From assembly GCA_963575675.1 (NCBI GenBank), contig CAUYUA010000056.1:1-5207 (forward strand): a stretch of 5,207 bases of DNA. The letters run 5' to 3'. The notes beneath the pieces are model-generated. The model ran no database searches. It was not told the DNA's origin and worked only from the letters and a program-made list of their open reading frames with translations. A program made the translations under genes and the position numbers. Position 1 is the stretch's first letter, and the number at the start of each line of letters is the position of its first letter. This DNA is from CAUYUA01 sp963575675 (GTDB lineage: Bacteria; Pseudomonadota; Alphaproteobacteria; Azospirillales; Azospirillaceae). Below are positions 1 through 5,207 of the stretch, piece after piece.

Positions 1-78
1 CCTGTCGTAGAACTCCAAGTCATGGTTTCCAAAGGCCTCCCGGCCTTTGGCGGGTTCAGGGCGGAGTCCCGAATTCAT
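1..78 (-). CDS. Start of an unrecognised gene, truncated by the window edge
   Basis: An open frame begins at the ATG complementary to 76-78 and runs without a stop for 26 codons to the first base of the window. It begins MNSGLRPEPAKGR and ends in FYDR at the edge. A good Shine-Dalgarno sequence, AGAAGGA, lies 7 nt upstream, and third codon positions are GC-rich, as in the flagellar genes. It shares the orientation of every other gene here and follows cheW after a 186-nt spacer. The visible residues do not identify a family, so no function is proposed. A perfect 9-bp palindrome (29-50) lies inside the frame. That is compatible with coding but leaves open the alternative that this edge is non-coding and holds a hairpin. 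The gene is moderately likely to be real. Confidence 0.55.
   Translation of the reverse strand, partial: MNSGLRPEPAKGREAFGNHDLEFYDR
29..50. repeat. Perfect 9-bp inverted repeat (hairpin)
   Basis: CCAAAGGCC, a 4-nt spacer TCCC, then GGCCTTTGG form a perfect stem. Neither strand has a T-tract after it, so it is not a standard intrinsic terminator. It lies inside the proposed coding frame at the window edge, where it encodes roughly AKGREAFG. It may be coincidence of codon choice, an mRNA structure near the start of translation, or a sign that the edge is non-coding. Confidence 0.5.
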
Positions 79-85
79 TGGGCGT

Positions 86-92
86 TCCTTCT
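86..92 (-). promoter_or_regulatory. Ribosome binding site of the truncated gene
   Basis: The minus strand reads AGAAGGA followed by 7 nt and then ATG. This is near-ideal Shine-Dalgarno sequence and spacing. It is the main argument that the short frame at the window edge is a real gene start. No convincing -35/-10 pair was found upstream. Confidence 0.5.
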
Positions 93-141
93 CGGGTTCT
101 TAATTGGGAGTAGAATAACAAACTAAAAAGGGATCAAGGAC

Positions 142-245
142 TGTATTCTCAAAAAAACATTAAGCCCTCTCAGAGGAAGACCGCTTCTCGAATAAAGGGG
201 AGAAGAACTTTCGTCCTTGGTCCGAAAGGAGCACGGTCCCTAATT
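142..245. repeat. Possible decayed relative of the 208-bp palindromic element
   Basis: Several short blocks match the arms of the element at 2887-3094 in a consistent order. TGTATTCTCA (142-151) matches 9/10 to the complement of 3067-3076. TTAAGCCCTC (160-169) matches 9/10 to the complement of 3039-3048. The 22 nt at 208-229 match 17/22 to 3044-3065, including an unbroken GTCCTTGG. A terminal CTAATT (240-245) corresponds to 3091-3096. The spacing differs and much of the rest is unrelated, so this may be a degenerate copy or chance in an AT-rich spacer. Apart from this and the terminator candidate, nothing else is seen in the 79-264 spacer. Confidence 0.3.
151..176 (-). terminator. Weak intrinsic terminator candidate after cheW
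   Basis: On the minus strand, a small palindrome CCTCTGAGAGG is followed, after 8 nt, by seven T. The flanking AAGC and GCTT could extend the stem with a bulge. The stem is short and the gap to the T-tract is longer than usual, so support is weak. Its place, about 90 nt beyond the cheW stop and before the next gene start, is sensible. Confidence 0.28.
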
Positions 246-264
246 CCTTTTATTTCCACAGAGA

Positions 265-834
265 TCACACAGACGAAACTCGGGAAATTACAGGCTTCCC
301 CAAACAGCTCAATAATTTATTAAGATTAACAACAATTACAAAACACTCTCGCCATCGCCCCAATCCACGAATGATATCCGATCGCCACGAAACACCGATG
401 TCGGGAGGCGGCGCAATCTCACAAAACTCCAAAGAAATCACTTCATAAACTTGGTCACATAAAATCCCAACGACGGTCGACCGCCTTCCAACCACCACAT
501 CCACCAAAACAATTCGACTCTTCTCTGTGATATCCGCAGCAAGCGCCCCAAACTTCACCCGCAAATCAATCACGGAAACAGCTTTTCCACTCACATTGAT
601 CATGCCGCGCATAAAATCCGGCATATTCGGCAATCGATGGAACAGGCTGATATTCAACACTTCGCGCACTTGAATAACATCGAATGCATATATTTCCTCG
701 CCAACGCCACACACCAAGTAATTTTCCGCCACACTTTCGGTTCGTTTCCCCCCTTTTCGCGCGTGCGAATAAGAAAATATTTGCTTTCCCGACGAACCTC
801 TCGCGGCGCAATCAATTTTAGACCAATAATCCAT
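265..834 (-). CDS. cheW: CheW-type chemotaxis adaptor protein
   Basis: The 189-residue product carries a CheW (SH3-like adaptor) domain at about residues 38-180. CheW proteins link methyl-accepting receptors to the CheA kinase at the cytoplasmic membrane. Visible family features are YLVCGVGEEIYAFDV at the domain start, the V-REVL strand, RLPNMPDFMRGMINVSGK (residues 67-84), the ID-LR-KFG segment (89-96) and the late IRGLG motif (155-159). There is no receiver or kinase domain, so it is a single-domain adaptor. The ATG at 834 has no clear ribosome binding site and gives a basic 35-residue extension. A GTG at codon 35 (position 732) would give about 155 residues, the usual CheW length, but a G-rich stretch lies about 15 nt before it, which is too far. 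The start is therefore uncertain. It lies 45 nt after the caspase-SUMF1 gene with no terminator between, so co-transcription is possible. The gene looks AT-richer than flgI and flgJ. Confidence 0.9.
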   Translation of the reverse strand: MDYWSKIDCAARGSSGKQIFSYSHARKGGKRTESVAENYLVCGVGEEIYAFDVIQVREVLNISLFHRLPNMPDFMRGMINVSGKAVSVIDLRVKFGALAADITEKSRIVLVDVVVGRRSTVVGILCDQVYEVISLEFCEIAPPPDIGVSWRSDIIRGLGRWRECFVIVVNLNKLLSCLGKPVISRVSSV

Positions 835-879
835 GGAAATTACAGTTCATGAGCAAGATGAACTCCGAGAAGGAATCAA

Positions 880-2802
880 TCACGGAGCCGGAACCGCACG
901 CGCCACACGGAATCCATAGTAATAAAAACGTGTGTTCGGAGCAATAGCGTTGCGATTGGCCGAACGCAAGAACATCGGCAAATTGCTCCAGGATCCTCCG
1001 CGAATTACGCGCAATCCACATCCAATGGACGTCTGAGCTTCACCATCGGTCGAAGATTTGACATAGACACCGAAACAATCTTCCATCCATTGGCTAACAT
1101 TCCCCAACATATCGTACAATCCGAACCCGTTCGGGCGAAAACTGCCGACCGGAGAAGTATAGACATAGCCGTCGTTGCACGATGCAACCGGGCTCCAATT
1201 CAGGACTTTTTCCAGAGCAACGTCGGCGCCGTTGGCGTAGAGACATTGTTGCGAATGCTTGTTGTCGTCTTTCCAATAACGACGCCCTGTTGTTCCGGCG
1301 CGCGCGACATATTCCCATTCGGCTTCGCTCGGCAGGCGATAGGTTTGTTGCGTCCTCTGAGACAACCATTGAATATAAGCTTGCGCGTCATCCCAACTGA
1401 CGCACACAGCCGGGTGTTGATCGGTTTGGCTGAATCCAGGAGAACGCCAATTCCGGTTTCCATCCGGCTTCCATTGATCGTCCTTCCAATACATGCAGCC
1501 GTCTAGATTGCGGCCAGAATCCTGAGCAAAGACGGCATATTGCCCGCGCGTAATAGGATACTTACCGATCGCGAATCCTCGATCGATTATCACCTGATGT
1601 TGCGGAGTCGCCGTCCCACGATAGGCAGCAGTCAGCTCTTCAGCCTCTTCTTCACCGGAAGCGGCGCCCATCAAATAGCTTCCGGGTGGAATCATCACCA
1701 TCTCCGGACATTCCTGACAAGAATCTCCATCGGCCAACACATCTCGAAACGTCGTTTTGGCAACAAGGGCCGGTCGCTGTAGAGATTGCGTCACCGACGG
1801 AGACTGAACAACCGATGGGAATTGCATCACCGGCGGAAGATGTGCAACGGAGGTTTCGCGTTTCAACGACTCCATCTGCCGCCGCGCGAACCGCGCGCAC
1901 TTGCCGTTGGGGAAATCGGCCAAATACCCTTCAAAATCGGCGGCTTGAAGACTGCTTTCCAGCCGACGACACATCATGGCGTCTTCGTCCACCACAGGAA
2001 TCGAAGCGGAAGCCGAAACAGAGGAATCATGATTCGGACGCAATCCGACCGTCGCCTCCAAAGACAAACGGAAATAGAATTCTCCGGTTAAAGAAGAAGA
2101 CTCCCACGGCACTTGCGTTCCGGACGACATCTTCGAAACACCGAAACGAACGCGCTTAAACACTTCTTCCACCGTCAAACCAGGCGTCCGCAAAACTTTC
2201 AGCAGCTCTCCGGTATATAACCCATGAGTGTCTTTTCCGTCAGAAGCCACTTTTCCAGGAGCCGTGGCGTAAGCCACCAAAGCGCCTTCCGGCGCGCTCA
2301 TCTGCGCCAAACCGCCGGAAGCGCCGCGAAATCTCCGTTCGAAAGGATTATTTCGGCATGCATCCAATATGACCAAGCTCACTCGCGTGCGCGCCGCCGC
2401 CATTTGATCCAGAACGACTTCGGCGTCAACGGCCTCCAACTTAACCCTCTGTTCACTTCCGAGCTTGGCGTCAACCGGAATCAAATAATTGCGCCCGGCC
2501 ACTTGCATTCCGTGTCCGGCATAAAACACCAGACCGACCGAGCCTTCTCCAAGTTTTTCTCCGAAGGCTCCGATTGCCTGCTCCATTTCACTTTTAACGA
2601 CATCGACATGTAAAAGAACTTCAAACCCCAATTCTTTTAGGGCTTCGGCCATAGCGCGAGCGTCATTGACGGGGTTGGCGAGCGGCGACTCACGATAAGC
2701 CGAATTGCCGATCACGAGGGCGACACGTTTTTCCGCTCCCCGAGCCGACGCGCAGCACAATATAAACAGAGCCAATCCAATCAGCGCCGCCCTTGACGTC
2801 AT
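880..2802 (-). CDS. Exported caspase (C14)–SUMF1 domain fusion protein
   Basis: This 640-residue protein begins with a signal peptide (hydrophobic 6-19, likely cleavage near ARG-AEK at 22-23). The caspase/metacaspase p20-like domain (about 26-246) opens with RVALVIGNSAY. It holds both members of the catalytic dyad: His97 in YAGHG and Cys149 in ILDACRNNPF. A linker (276-314) carries a YLADFPNGKCA segment often seen between such domains, then a low-complexity P/S/Q/V stretch (322-345). The C-terminal SUMF1/FGE-sulfatase fold (about 364-636) shows PEMVMIPPGSYLMG, RLPSEAEWEYVARAG (489-503), LGNVSQWMED (566-575), RGGSW (601-605) and GFRVAR (630-635). The cysteine pair that binds copper in true formylglycine-generating enzymes is absent after RGGSW (N607 and L612 at the aligned sites), so sulfatase-activating chemistry is unlikely and a binding role is more plausible. 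The ATG at 2802 has a strong GGAGGAG 2 nt upstream. Substrate and role are unknown. Homologous fusions are common in alphaproteobacteria. Confidence 0.92.
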   Translation of the reverse strand: MTSRAALIGLALFILCCASARGAEKRVALVIGNSAYRESPLANPVNDARAMAEALKELGFEVLLHVDVVKSEMEQAIGAFGEKLGEGSVGLVFYAGHGMQVAGRNYLIPVDAKLGSEQRVKLEAVDAEVVLDQMAAARTRVSLVILDACRNNPFERRFRGASGGLAQMSAPEGALVAYATAPGKVASDGKDTHGLYTGELLKVLRTPGLTVEEVFKRVRFGVSKMSSGTQVPWESSSLTGEFYFRLSLEATVGLRPNHDSSVSASASIPVVDEDAMMCRRLESSLQAADFEGYLADFPNGKCARFARRQMESLKRETSVAHLPPVMQFPSVVQSPSVTQSLQRPALVAKTTFRDVLADGDSCQECPEMVMIPPGSYLMGAASGEEEAEELTAAYRGTATPQHQVIIDRGFAIGKYPITRGQYAVFAQDSGRNLDGCMYWKDDQWKPDGNRNWRSPGFSQTDQHPAVCVSWDDAQAYIQWLSQRTQQTYRLPSEAEWEYVARAGTTGRRYWKDDNKHSQQCLYANGADVALEKVLNWSPVASCNDGYVYTSPVGSFRPNGFGLYDMLGNVSQWMEDCFGVYVKSSTDGEAQTSIGCGLRVIRGGSWSNLPMFLRSANRNAIAPNTRFYYYGFRVARAVPAP

Positions 2803-2832
2803 AACTCCTCCAAAAGTTTTGATATGCTCCTT

Positions 2833-2841
2833 ATCATACCA
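2833..2841 (-). promoter_or_regulatory. Possible extended -10 promoter for the caspase–SUMF1 gene
   Basis: The minus strand reads TGGTATGAT, a TGn extended -10 motif followed by TATGAT, which matches TATAAT at four of six positions. It would start transcription near 2826 and leave a leader of about 24 nt ahead of the ATG at 2802. No good -35 hexamer is visible at 16-18 nt, as extended -10 promoters tolerate. This is a motif match only. Confidence 0.3.
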
Positions 2842-2886
2842 ATGCGCCGAACGATTGACGCACGCCCTCAGACTCTACATAAAAAC

Positions 2887-3094
2887 TTAGATGGAGCCGG
2901 GGATTGTGTTCCCAGTCGCTCGGGCCAAGGACTAAAGCCCCCCCCCCCCCCCTTATTCGCAAAGTGATCTTCGTCCGGGATTGTTCATCTTTACAACGGT
3001 TTGCTCTTATAACGGCTTACCATAAATCGCTCACGACCGAGGGCTTTAGTCCTTGGCCCAAGCGGCTGAGAACACAATCCCCGACGTCATCTAA
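2887..3094. repeat. 208-bp palindromic, MITE-like element
   Basis: The left arm (2887-2940) and right arm (3041-3094) are inverted copies of 54 nt with 48/54 identity. The outer end is TTAGATG. The core includes GGGGATTGTGTT and CCAAGGACTAAAGCCC, both perfect between arms. The roughly 100-nt centre (2941-3040) has no convincing gene. There is no transposase, and no clear target-site duplication is seen at the ends. It fits a non-autonomous miniature inverted-repeat element or an intergenic palindrome of a dispersed repeat family. As RNA it would form a long stem-loop from either strand. It occupies most of the 367-nt gap between the flgN-like gene and the caspase–SUMF1 gene. Confidence 0.75.
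2938..2952. repeat. Homopolymer run of 15 C (15 G on the minus strand)
   Basis: An unbroken run of 15 C begins with the last three bases of the left arm of the palindromic element and extends into its centre. The right arm has only GGG at the matching place, so the run seems to be an expansion at the arm boundary. It lies about 110 nt upstream of the inferred transcription start of the caspase–SUMF1 gene. Such tracts are prone to slippage, and its exact length may also be affected by sequencing error. Confidence 0.85.
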
Positions 3095-3107
3095 TTCTTA
3101 TCTCGTC

Positions 3108-3127
3108 AAAAACCAAAAATCTTTTGG
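3108..3127 (-). terminator. Intrinsic terminator after the flgN-like gene
   Basis: The minus strand reads CCAAAA, a 3-nt loop GAT, TTTTGG and then TTTTT. The stem is six base pairs directly followed by a T-tract, 42 nt beyond the stop codon of the flgN-like gene. The stem is AT-rich and therefore weak, but placement and geometry suit the end of the flagellar transcription unit. Confidence 0.5.
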
Positions 3128-3169
3128 AAACAGCAACTCCCAGCTCATGAATTCTTTCAGCGCCCTGAT

Positions 3170-3751
3170 TCACAATTTTTGATTAAAGCTAACGGCGGGA
3201 ACCGCAACCAAACTCTGGGTCGCTGGAACCGAAACCAATTGCCCCCGATGAGTGGTGTAACGCGACGCGCCACGAATACTCTGATTGATTGCCTCGGCGA
3301 TCACATTCACCAAGTAATGTTGCGCCTGTCCACGTCGCCGCAAATCATCGAAGCGATTATTGGCGATTTCTCGAAGCTCCGCCACCGCCTCTCGCAGACG
3401 ACCACGCAAATCGTCGTCCAATTCAGCCATTCCCGCCTGATCAACGCGAAGCTGACGCGCGATCTCCTCGTACACCACAGAGGTCTTATGCTTTTCTGGA
3501 ATTAACTTGGCCAAATCCGCAAGGCGATTCCGCTCCAGAGCGACAGATTCGCGTTCATACATATGAACCAAACGCTTCGAAAGATCAATCAACACTTCAG
3601 CGCGCTCGGCTGCGGATGTCGGCAGGCCGGATTTATCGACTTTCGGCTGGTTGAGGCACCGCAACTCAACAATCGGATCCCCATTGTTTCCCGCACTCGC
3701 CGCAGCCGCCGCGCGCGCGCCAGGAGACATCTTTAAAGAACGTCCAGCCAT
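3170..3751 (-). CDS. flgN: FlgN-like flagellar export chaperone
   Basis: The 193-residue, soluble, mainly helical protein has no signal peptide. Residues 47-140 form a long charged helical region (AERAEVLIDLSKRL, YERESVALERNRLADL, then REAVAELREIANN), followed by a helix QAQHYLVNVIAEAIN (142-156). This pattern matches FlgN-family chaperones, which bind the hook-filament junction proteins FlgK and FlgL in the cytoplasm before export. The N-terminal 45 residues are Ala/Gly/Pro-rich and poorly conserved-looking, making it longer than the typical ~150 residues. The ATG at 3751 is supported by AGGAGG 8-9 nt upstream, lying within the last codons of flgJ, so translation is probably coupled. Only 3 nt separate it from the flgJ stop. 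Family assignment relies on helical pattern and on position after flgI-flgJ more than on a signature motif, so it is less certain than its neighbours. Confidence 0.68.
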   Translation of the reverse strand: MAGRSLKMSPGARAAAAASAGNNGDPIVELRCLNQPKVDKSGLPTSAAERAEVLIDLSKRLVHMYERESVALERNRLADLAKLIPEKHKTSVVYEEIARQLRVDQAGMAELDDDLRGRLREAVAELREIANNRFDDLRRRGQAQHYLVNVIAEAINQSIRGASRYTTHRGQLVSVPATQSLVAVPAVSFNQKL

Positions 3752-3754
3752 GAC

Positions 3755-4276
3755 CTACACCTCCTGCGCCTTGATAAGCTCTTTTTCCACAGACGCCGCC
3801 AGCCCCAGACCACCGCGCTCTGTGATCTTTTTGGAATACTCATTCATCATCAAGCCACGAAACATTTCCTCGCCGCTTCCGCCACCGAAATTTTCATCCA
3901 CCGGGACATTATCCCACATATGACTGAGCATTTGCGAGAAAAACATCGCTTCGAATTCTTGCGCCGCCTTATGAAGAGTGGCTTTTTTAGCCTCGCGCGT
4001 TGCGGTGTCCTTTACCTCCTTAATCACGCCGGAACCGTCCTTGGAAGCGGAGACGGCGGCGTCCGGAGCAGATGTTCTACGCTCTTCGGCTTCTTTGGCG
4101 ACTTGATCGACCATAGCCTGGAAAGCAGCGCCACCGCTCCCCGTCTTGCCGCCAATGGCGGCTGCGTCGCCGATTCGCCGTCCGAACCCCGCACGAGTCA
4201 TAAAACGATCGACCGGCGTTTCGCCCGGCGGCGGCAACGAGGTGAACGGCAGAAGAGGAAGATTATCGACGCTCAT
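3755..4276 (-). CDS. flgJ: Flagellar rod-binding protein, FlgJ N-terminal type
   Basis: The 173-residue product ends in a rod-binding domain (about 101-171). It contains KAAQEFEAMFFSQML, a WDNVPVDENFGGG segment (121-133) and the GEEMFRGLMMNEYSKKI helix, then GGLGLAASVEKEL. This domain caps or scaffolds rod assembly in the periplasm. The C-terminal muramidase of enterobacterial FlgJ (about 310 residues) is missing, as is usual in alphaproteobacteria, where a separate hydrolase opens the peptidoglycan. The first 100 residues are variable, Gly/Ala-rich and charged, with no signal peptide, consistent with export by the flagellar type III system. The ATG at 4276 has AAGGA 8 nt upstream. It lies 45 nt after flgI and 3 nt before the flgN-like gene, in one probable operon. 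The same family is sometimes labelled CheL. Confidence 0.88.
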   Translation of the reverse strand: MSVDNLPLLPFTSLPPPGETPVDRFMTRAGFGRRIGDAAAIGGKTGSGGAAFQAMVDQVAKEAEERRTSAPDAAVSASKDGSGVIKEVKDTATREAKKATLHKAAQEFEAMFFSQMLSHMWDNVPVDENFGGGSGEEMFRGLMMNEYSKKITERGGLGLAASVEKELIKAQEV

Positions 4277-4321
4277 GGCTGCGTTCCTTAAACATTTCTT
4301 GCGTCAAAGAGGCGATCCCGG

Positions 4322-5207
4322 TCACATCACCAAGATTTCAGCTTGCAGAGCGCCCGCAGCCTTGATCGACTGTAGAATGGCGATCATGTCGCGCGGGCCG
4401 ACTCCCAAAGAATTCAAACCTTGCACCAGCTCTTGCAGACTGATTCCTGAAGGCATCACGGCGAGGCGATTGTTGCTTTGCTGATCGACCTGAATGTCGG
4501 TGCGCGGAACAACGGTCGTCTGCCCCTGTTGACTGAAGGCGTTGGGCTGAGAAACCTGAGGCGTTTCAGTGATCTTTATAGTCAAATTCCCCTGAGCAAT
4601 TGCAACCGTGCTGATGCGCACGTTCTCGCCCATAACAATCACGCCGGTCTTTTCATCAATCACGACGCGAGCCCCATGATCCGGCTCAACGCGAAGCTGT
4701 TCGATTTCGGTGATCAAACCGACGATATCGCCACGTCGGTTCTGCGGCACGGTCAACAACACCGAAGATGGATCCGTCGGTTGCGCGGCCGCAACTCGAA
4801 GTTGCTGGTTGATGACGATGGCGACTTTTTGAGCTGTGGTGAAGTCCGGGTTGCGCAACGACAAACGAATCACCGGCAGCTCGGCCAAAGAGAATTGTAT
4901 CTCTCGTTCGACAATGGCCCCAGCGGCGATTCGCCCGGCGGTCGGCACCCCTTGAGTAATGCTCGCGCCCTGCCCCTGCGCCGAAAAGCCCGCCACCGCA
5001 ACGGGGCCTTGAGCCACGGCGTAGACCTCGCCGTCGGCGCCCATCAGCGGCGTGACCAAAAGTTGGCCTCCGCGCAAGCTGTTTGAATCGCCCATCGCGC
5101 CGACGCTGACGTCGATTCGCGTTCCCTGAGCGGCGTAGGGCGGCAACGTGGCGGTGACCATCACCGCCGCAACGTTTTTGGTGCGCAAGCTGGTGGCGTC
5201 GCGCGTG
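4322..5207 (-). CDS. flgI: Flagellar P-ring protein FlgI, N-terminus outside the window
   Basis: The visible 294 residues are the C-terminal four-fifths of FlgI (usual length about 370), so roughly 75 residues, including the Sec signal peptide, lie beyond position 5207. FlgI forms the P-ring around the rod in the peptidoglycan layer. The match is strong: the open frame starts TRDATSLRTKNVAAVMVTA, then LPPYAAQGTRIDVSVGAMGD, SLRGGQLLVTPLMGADG, VYAVAQGPV, VVIDEKTGVIVMGENVRIS, and the late GISLQELVQGLNSLGVGPRDMIAILQ followed by AAGALQAEI. A TTG at 5188 is the first possible initiator inside the window, but the conserved frame continues upstream of it, so the gene is cut by the edge rather than starting there. 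flgJ and the flgN-like gene follow in the same direction. No frameshift or missing segment is seen. Confidence 0.97.
   Translation of the reverse strand, partial: TRDATSLRTKNVAAVMVTATLPPYAAQGTRIDVSVGAMGDSNSLRGGQLLVTPLMGADGEVYAVAQGPVAVAGFSAQGQGASITQGVPTAGRIAAGAIVEREIQFSLAELPVIRLSLRNPDFTTAQKVAIVINQQLRVAAAQPTDPSSVLLTVPQNRRGDIVGLITEIEQLRVEPDHGARVVIDEKTGVIVMGENVRISTVAIAQGNLTIKITETPQVSQPNAFSQQGQTTVVPRTDIQVDQQSNNRLAVMPSGISLQELVQGLNSLGVGPRDMIAILQSIKAAGALQAEILVM

Noticed and set aside
184..205. CTTCTC/GAGAAG hairpin in the spacer as a terminator
   Set aside because: It has a six-base stem with a 10-nt loop and no T-tract following on either strand.
601..605. SUMF1 domain as an active formylglycine-generating enzyme
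   Set aside because: The two cysteines needed for copper binding and catalysis after RGGSW are replaced (N607 and L612).
748..753. Run of six C (six G in the coding strand) in the cheW leader as a slippage switch
   Set aside because: Six bases is short for phase variation, and the main CheW frame is open without any shift.
566..811. Minus-strand 81-codon frame starting MRRERF, overlapping the cheW start
   Set aside because: It is out of frame with the clear CheW domain, has no recognisable content and simply shares the AT-rich N-terminal region.
863..887. Five-base inverted repeat CTCCG/CGGAG across the caspase–SUMF1 stop, as a DGR hairpin or terminator
   Set aside because: The stem is only 5 bp with a 15-nt loop and no T-tract, which is within chance expectation.
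1090..1506. Plus-strand 138-codon open frame opposite the SUMF1 domain
   Set aside because: It is antisense to well-conserved coding sequence and its length is explained by the codon pattern of the real gene.
2904..3182. Plus-strand 92-codon open frame starting MCSQSLGPRTK
   Set aside because: It runs through the palindromic element and the C15 tract, encodes low-complexity proline there, and overlaps the flagellar terminator. It has no recognisable domain or ribosome binding site.
4478..5086. Plus-strand 202-codon open frame opposite flgI
   Set aside because: It is a complementary-strand shadow of conserved flgI, rich in Arg, His and Asp as expected for such shadows, with no family resemblance.
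5186..5188. TTG codon as the start of flgI
   Set aside because: The conserved FlgI frame continues to the window edge upstream of it, so this is an internal leucine.

Overview
The window looks like a chromosomal flagellar locus from an alphaproteobacterium (moderate confidence). All supported genes are on the minus strand, so transcription runs from position 5207 towards 1. The alphaproteobacterial assignment rests on three points: a FlgI P-ring protein is followed directly by a stand-alone rod-binding FlgJ without a muramidase domain and then by a FlgN-like chaperone; a periplasmic caspase/SUMF1-domain fusion lies next door; and base composition is moderate to high GC. No species can be named from the sequence alone.

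Layout in transcription order: (1) 5207-3170 is a tight flagellar run. It holds flgI (start beyond the window edge), a short flgJ-type rod-binding gene and a flgN-like gene whose ribosome binding site overlaps the end of flgJ. It closes with a short hairpin plus T-tract (3127-3108), a likely intrinsic terminator. (2) 3169-2803 carries no gene. It contains a 208-bp palindromic element (2887-3094) with 54-nt imperfect inverted arms and a run of 15 C at the inner edge of one arm; this is MITE-like or a giant stem-loop. A possible extended -10 promoter (2841-2833) for the next gene follows. (3) 2802-880 is a 640-residue exported protein with an N-terminal caspase (C14) domain and a C-terminal SUMF1/FGE-sulfatase-fold domain. 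The C-terminal end resembles the variable region of diversity-generating retroelement (DGR) targets. (4) 834-265 is a CheW-type chemotaxis adaptor. (5) 264-79 is an AT-richer spacer with what may be a decayed relative of the palindromic element and a weak terminator candidate. (6) 78-1 is the start of an unrecognised gene leaving the window.

How they fit together: flgI, flgJ and flgN build and chaperone the periplasmic P-ring, rod and hook-filament junction parts of the flagellum. The CheW protein would couple receptors to a CheA kinase and so belongs to the same motility theme, although it is separated from the flagellar run by the palindromic element and the caspase-SUMF1 gene. The intervening block (about 3100 to 80) has the appearance of an accessory insertion beside a conserved flagellar operon; that reading is inference. 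No tRNA, rRNA, CRISPR array, transposase or reverse transcriptase gene was seen.
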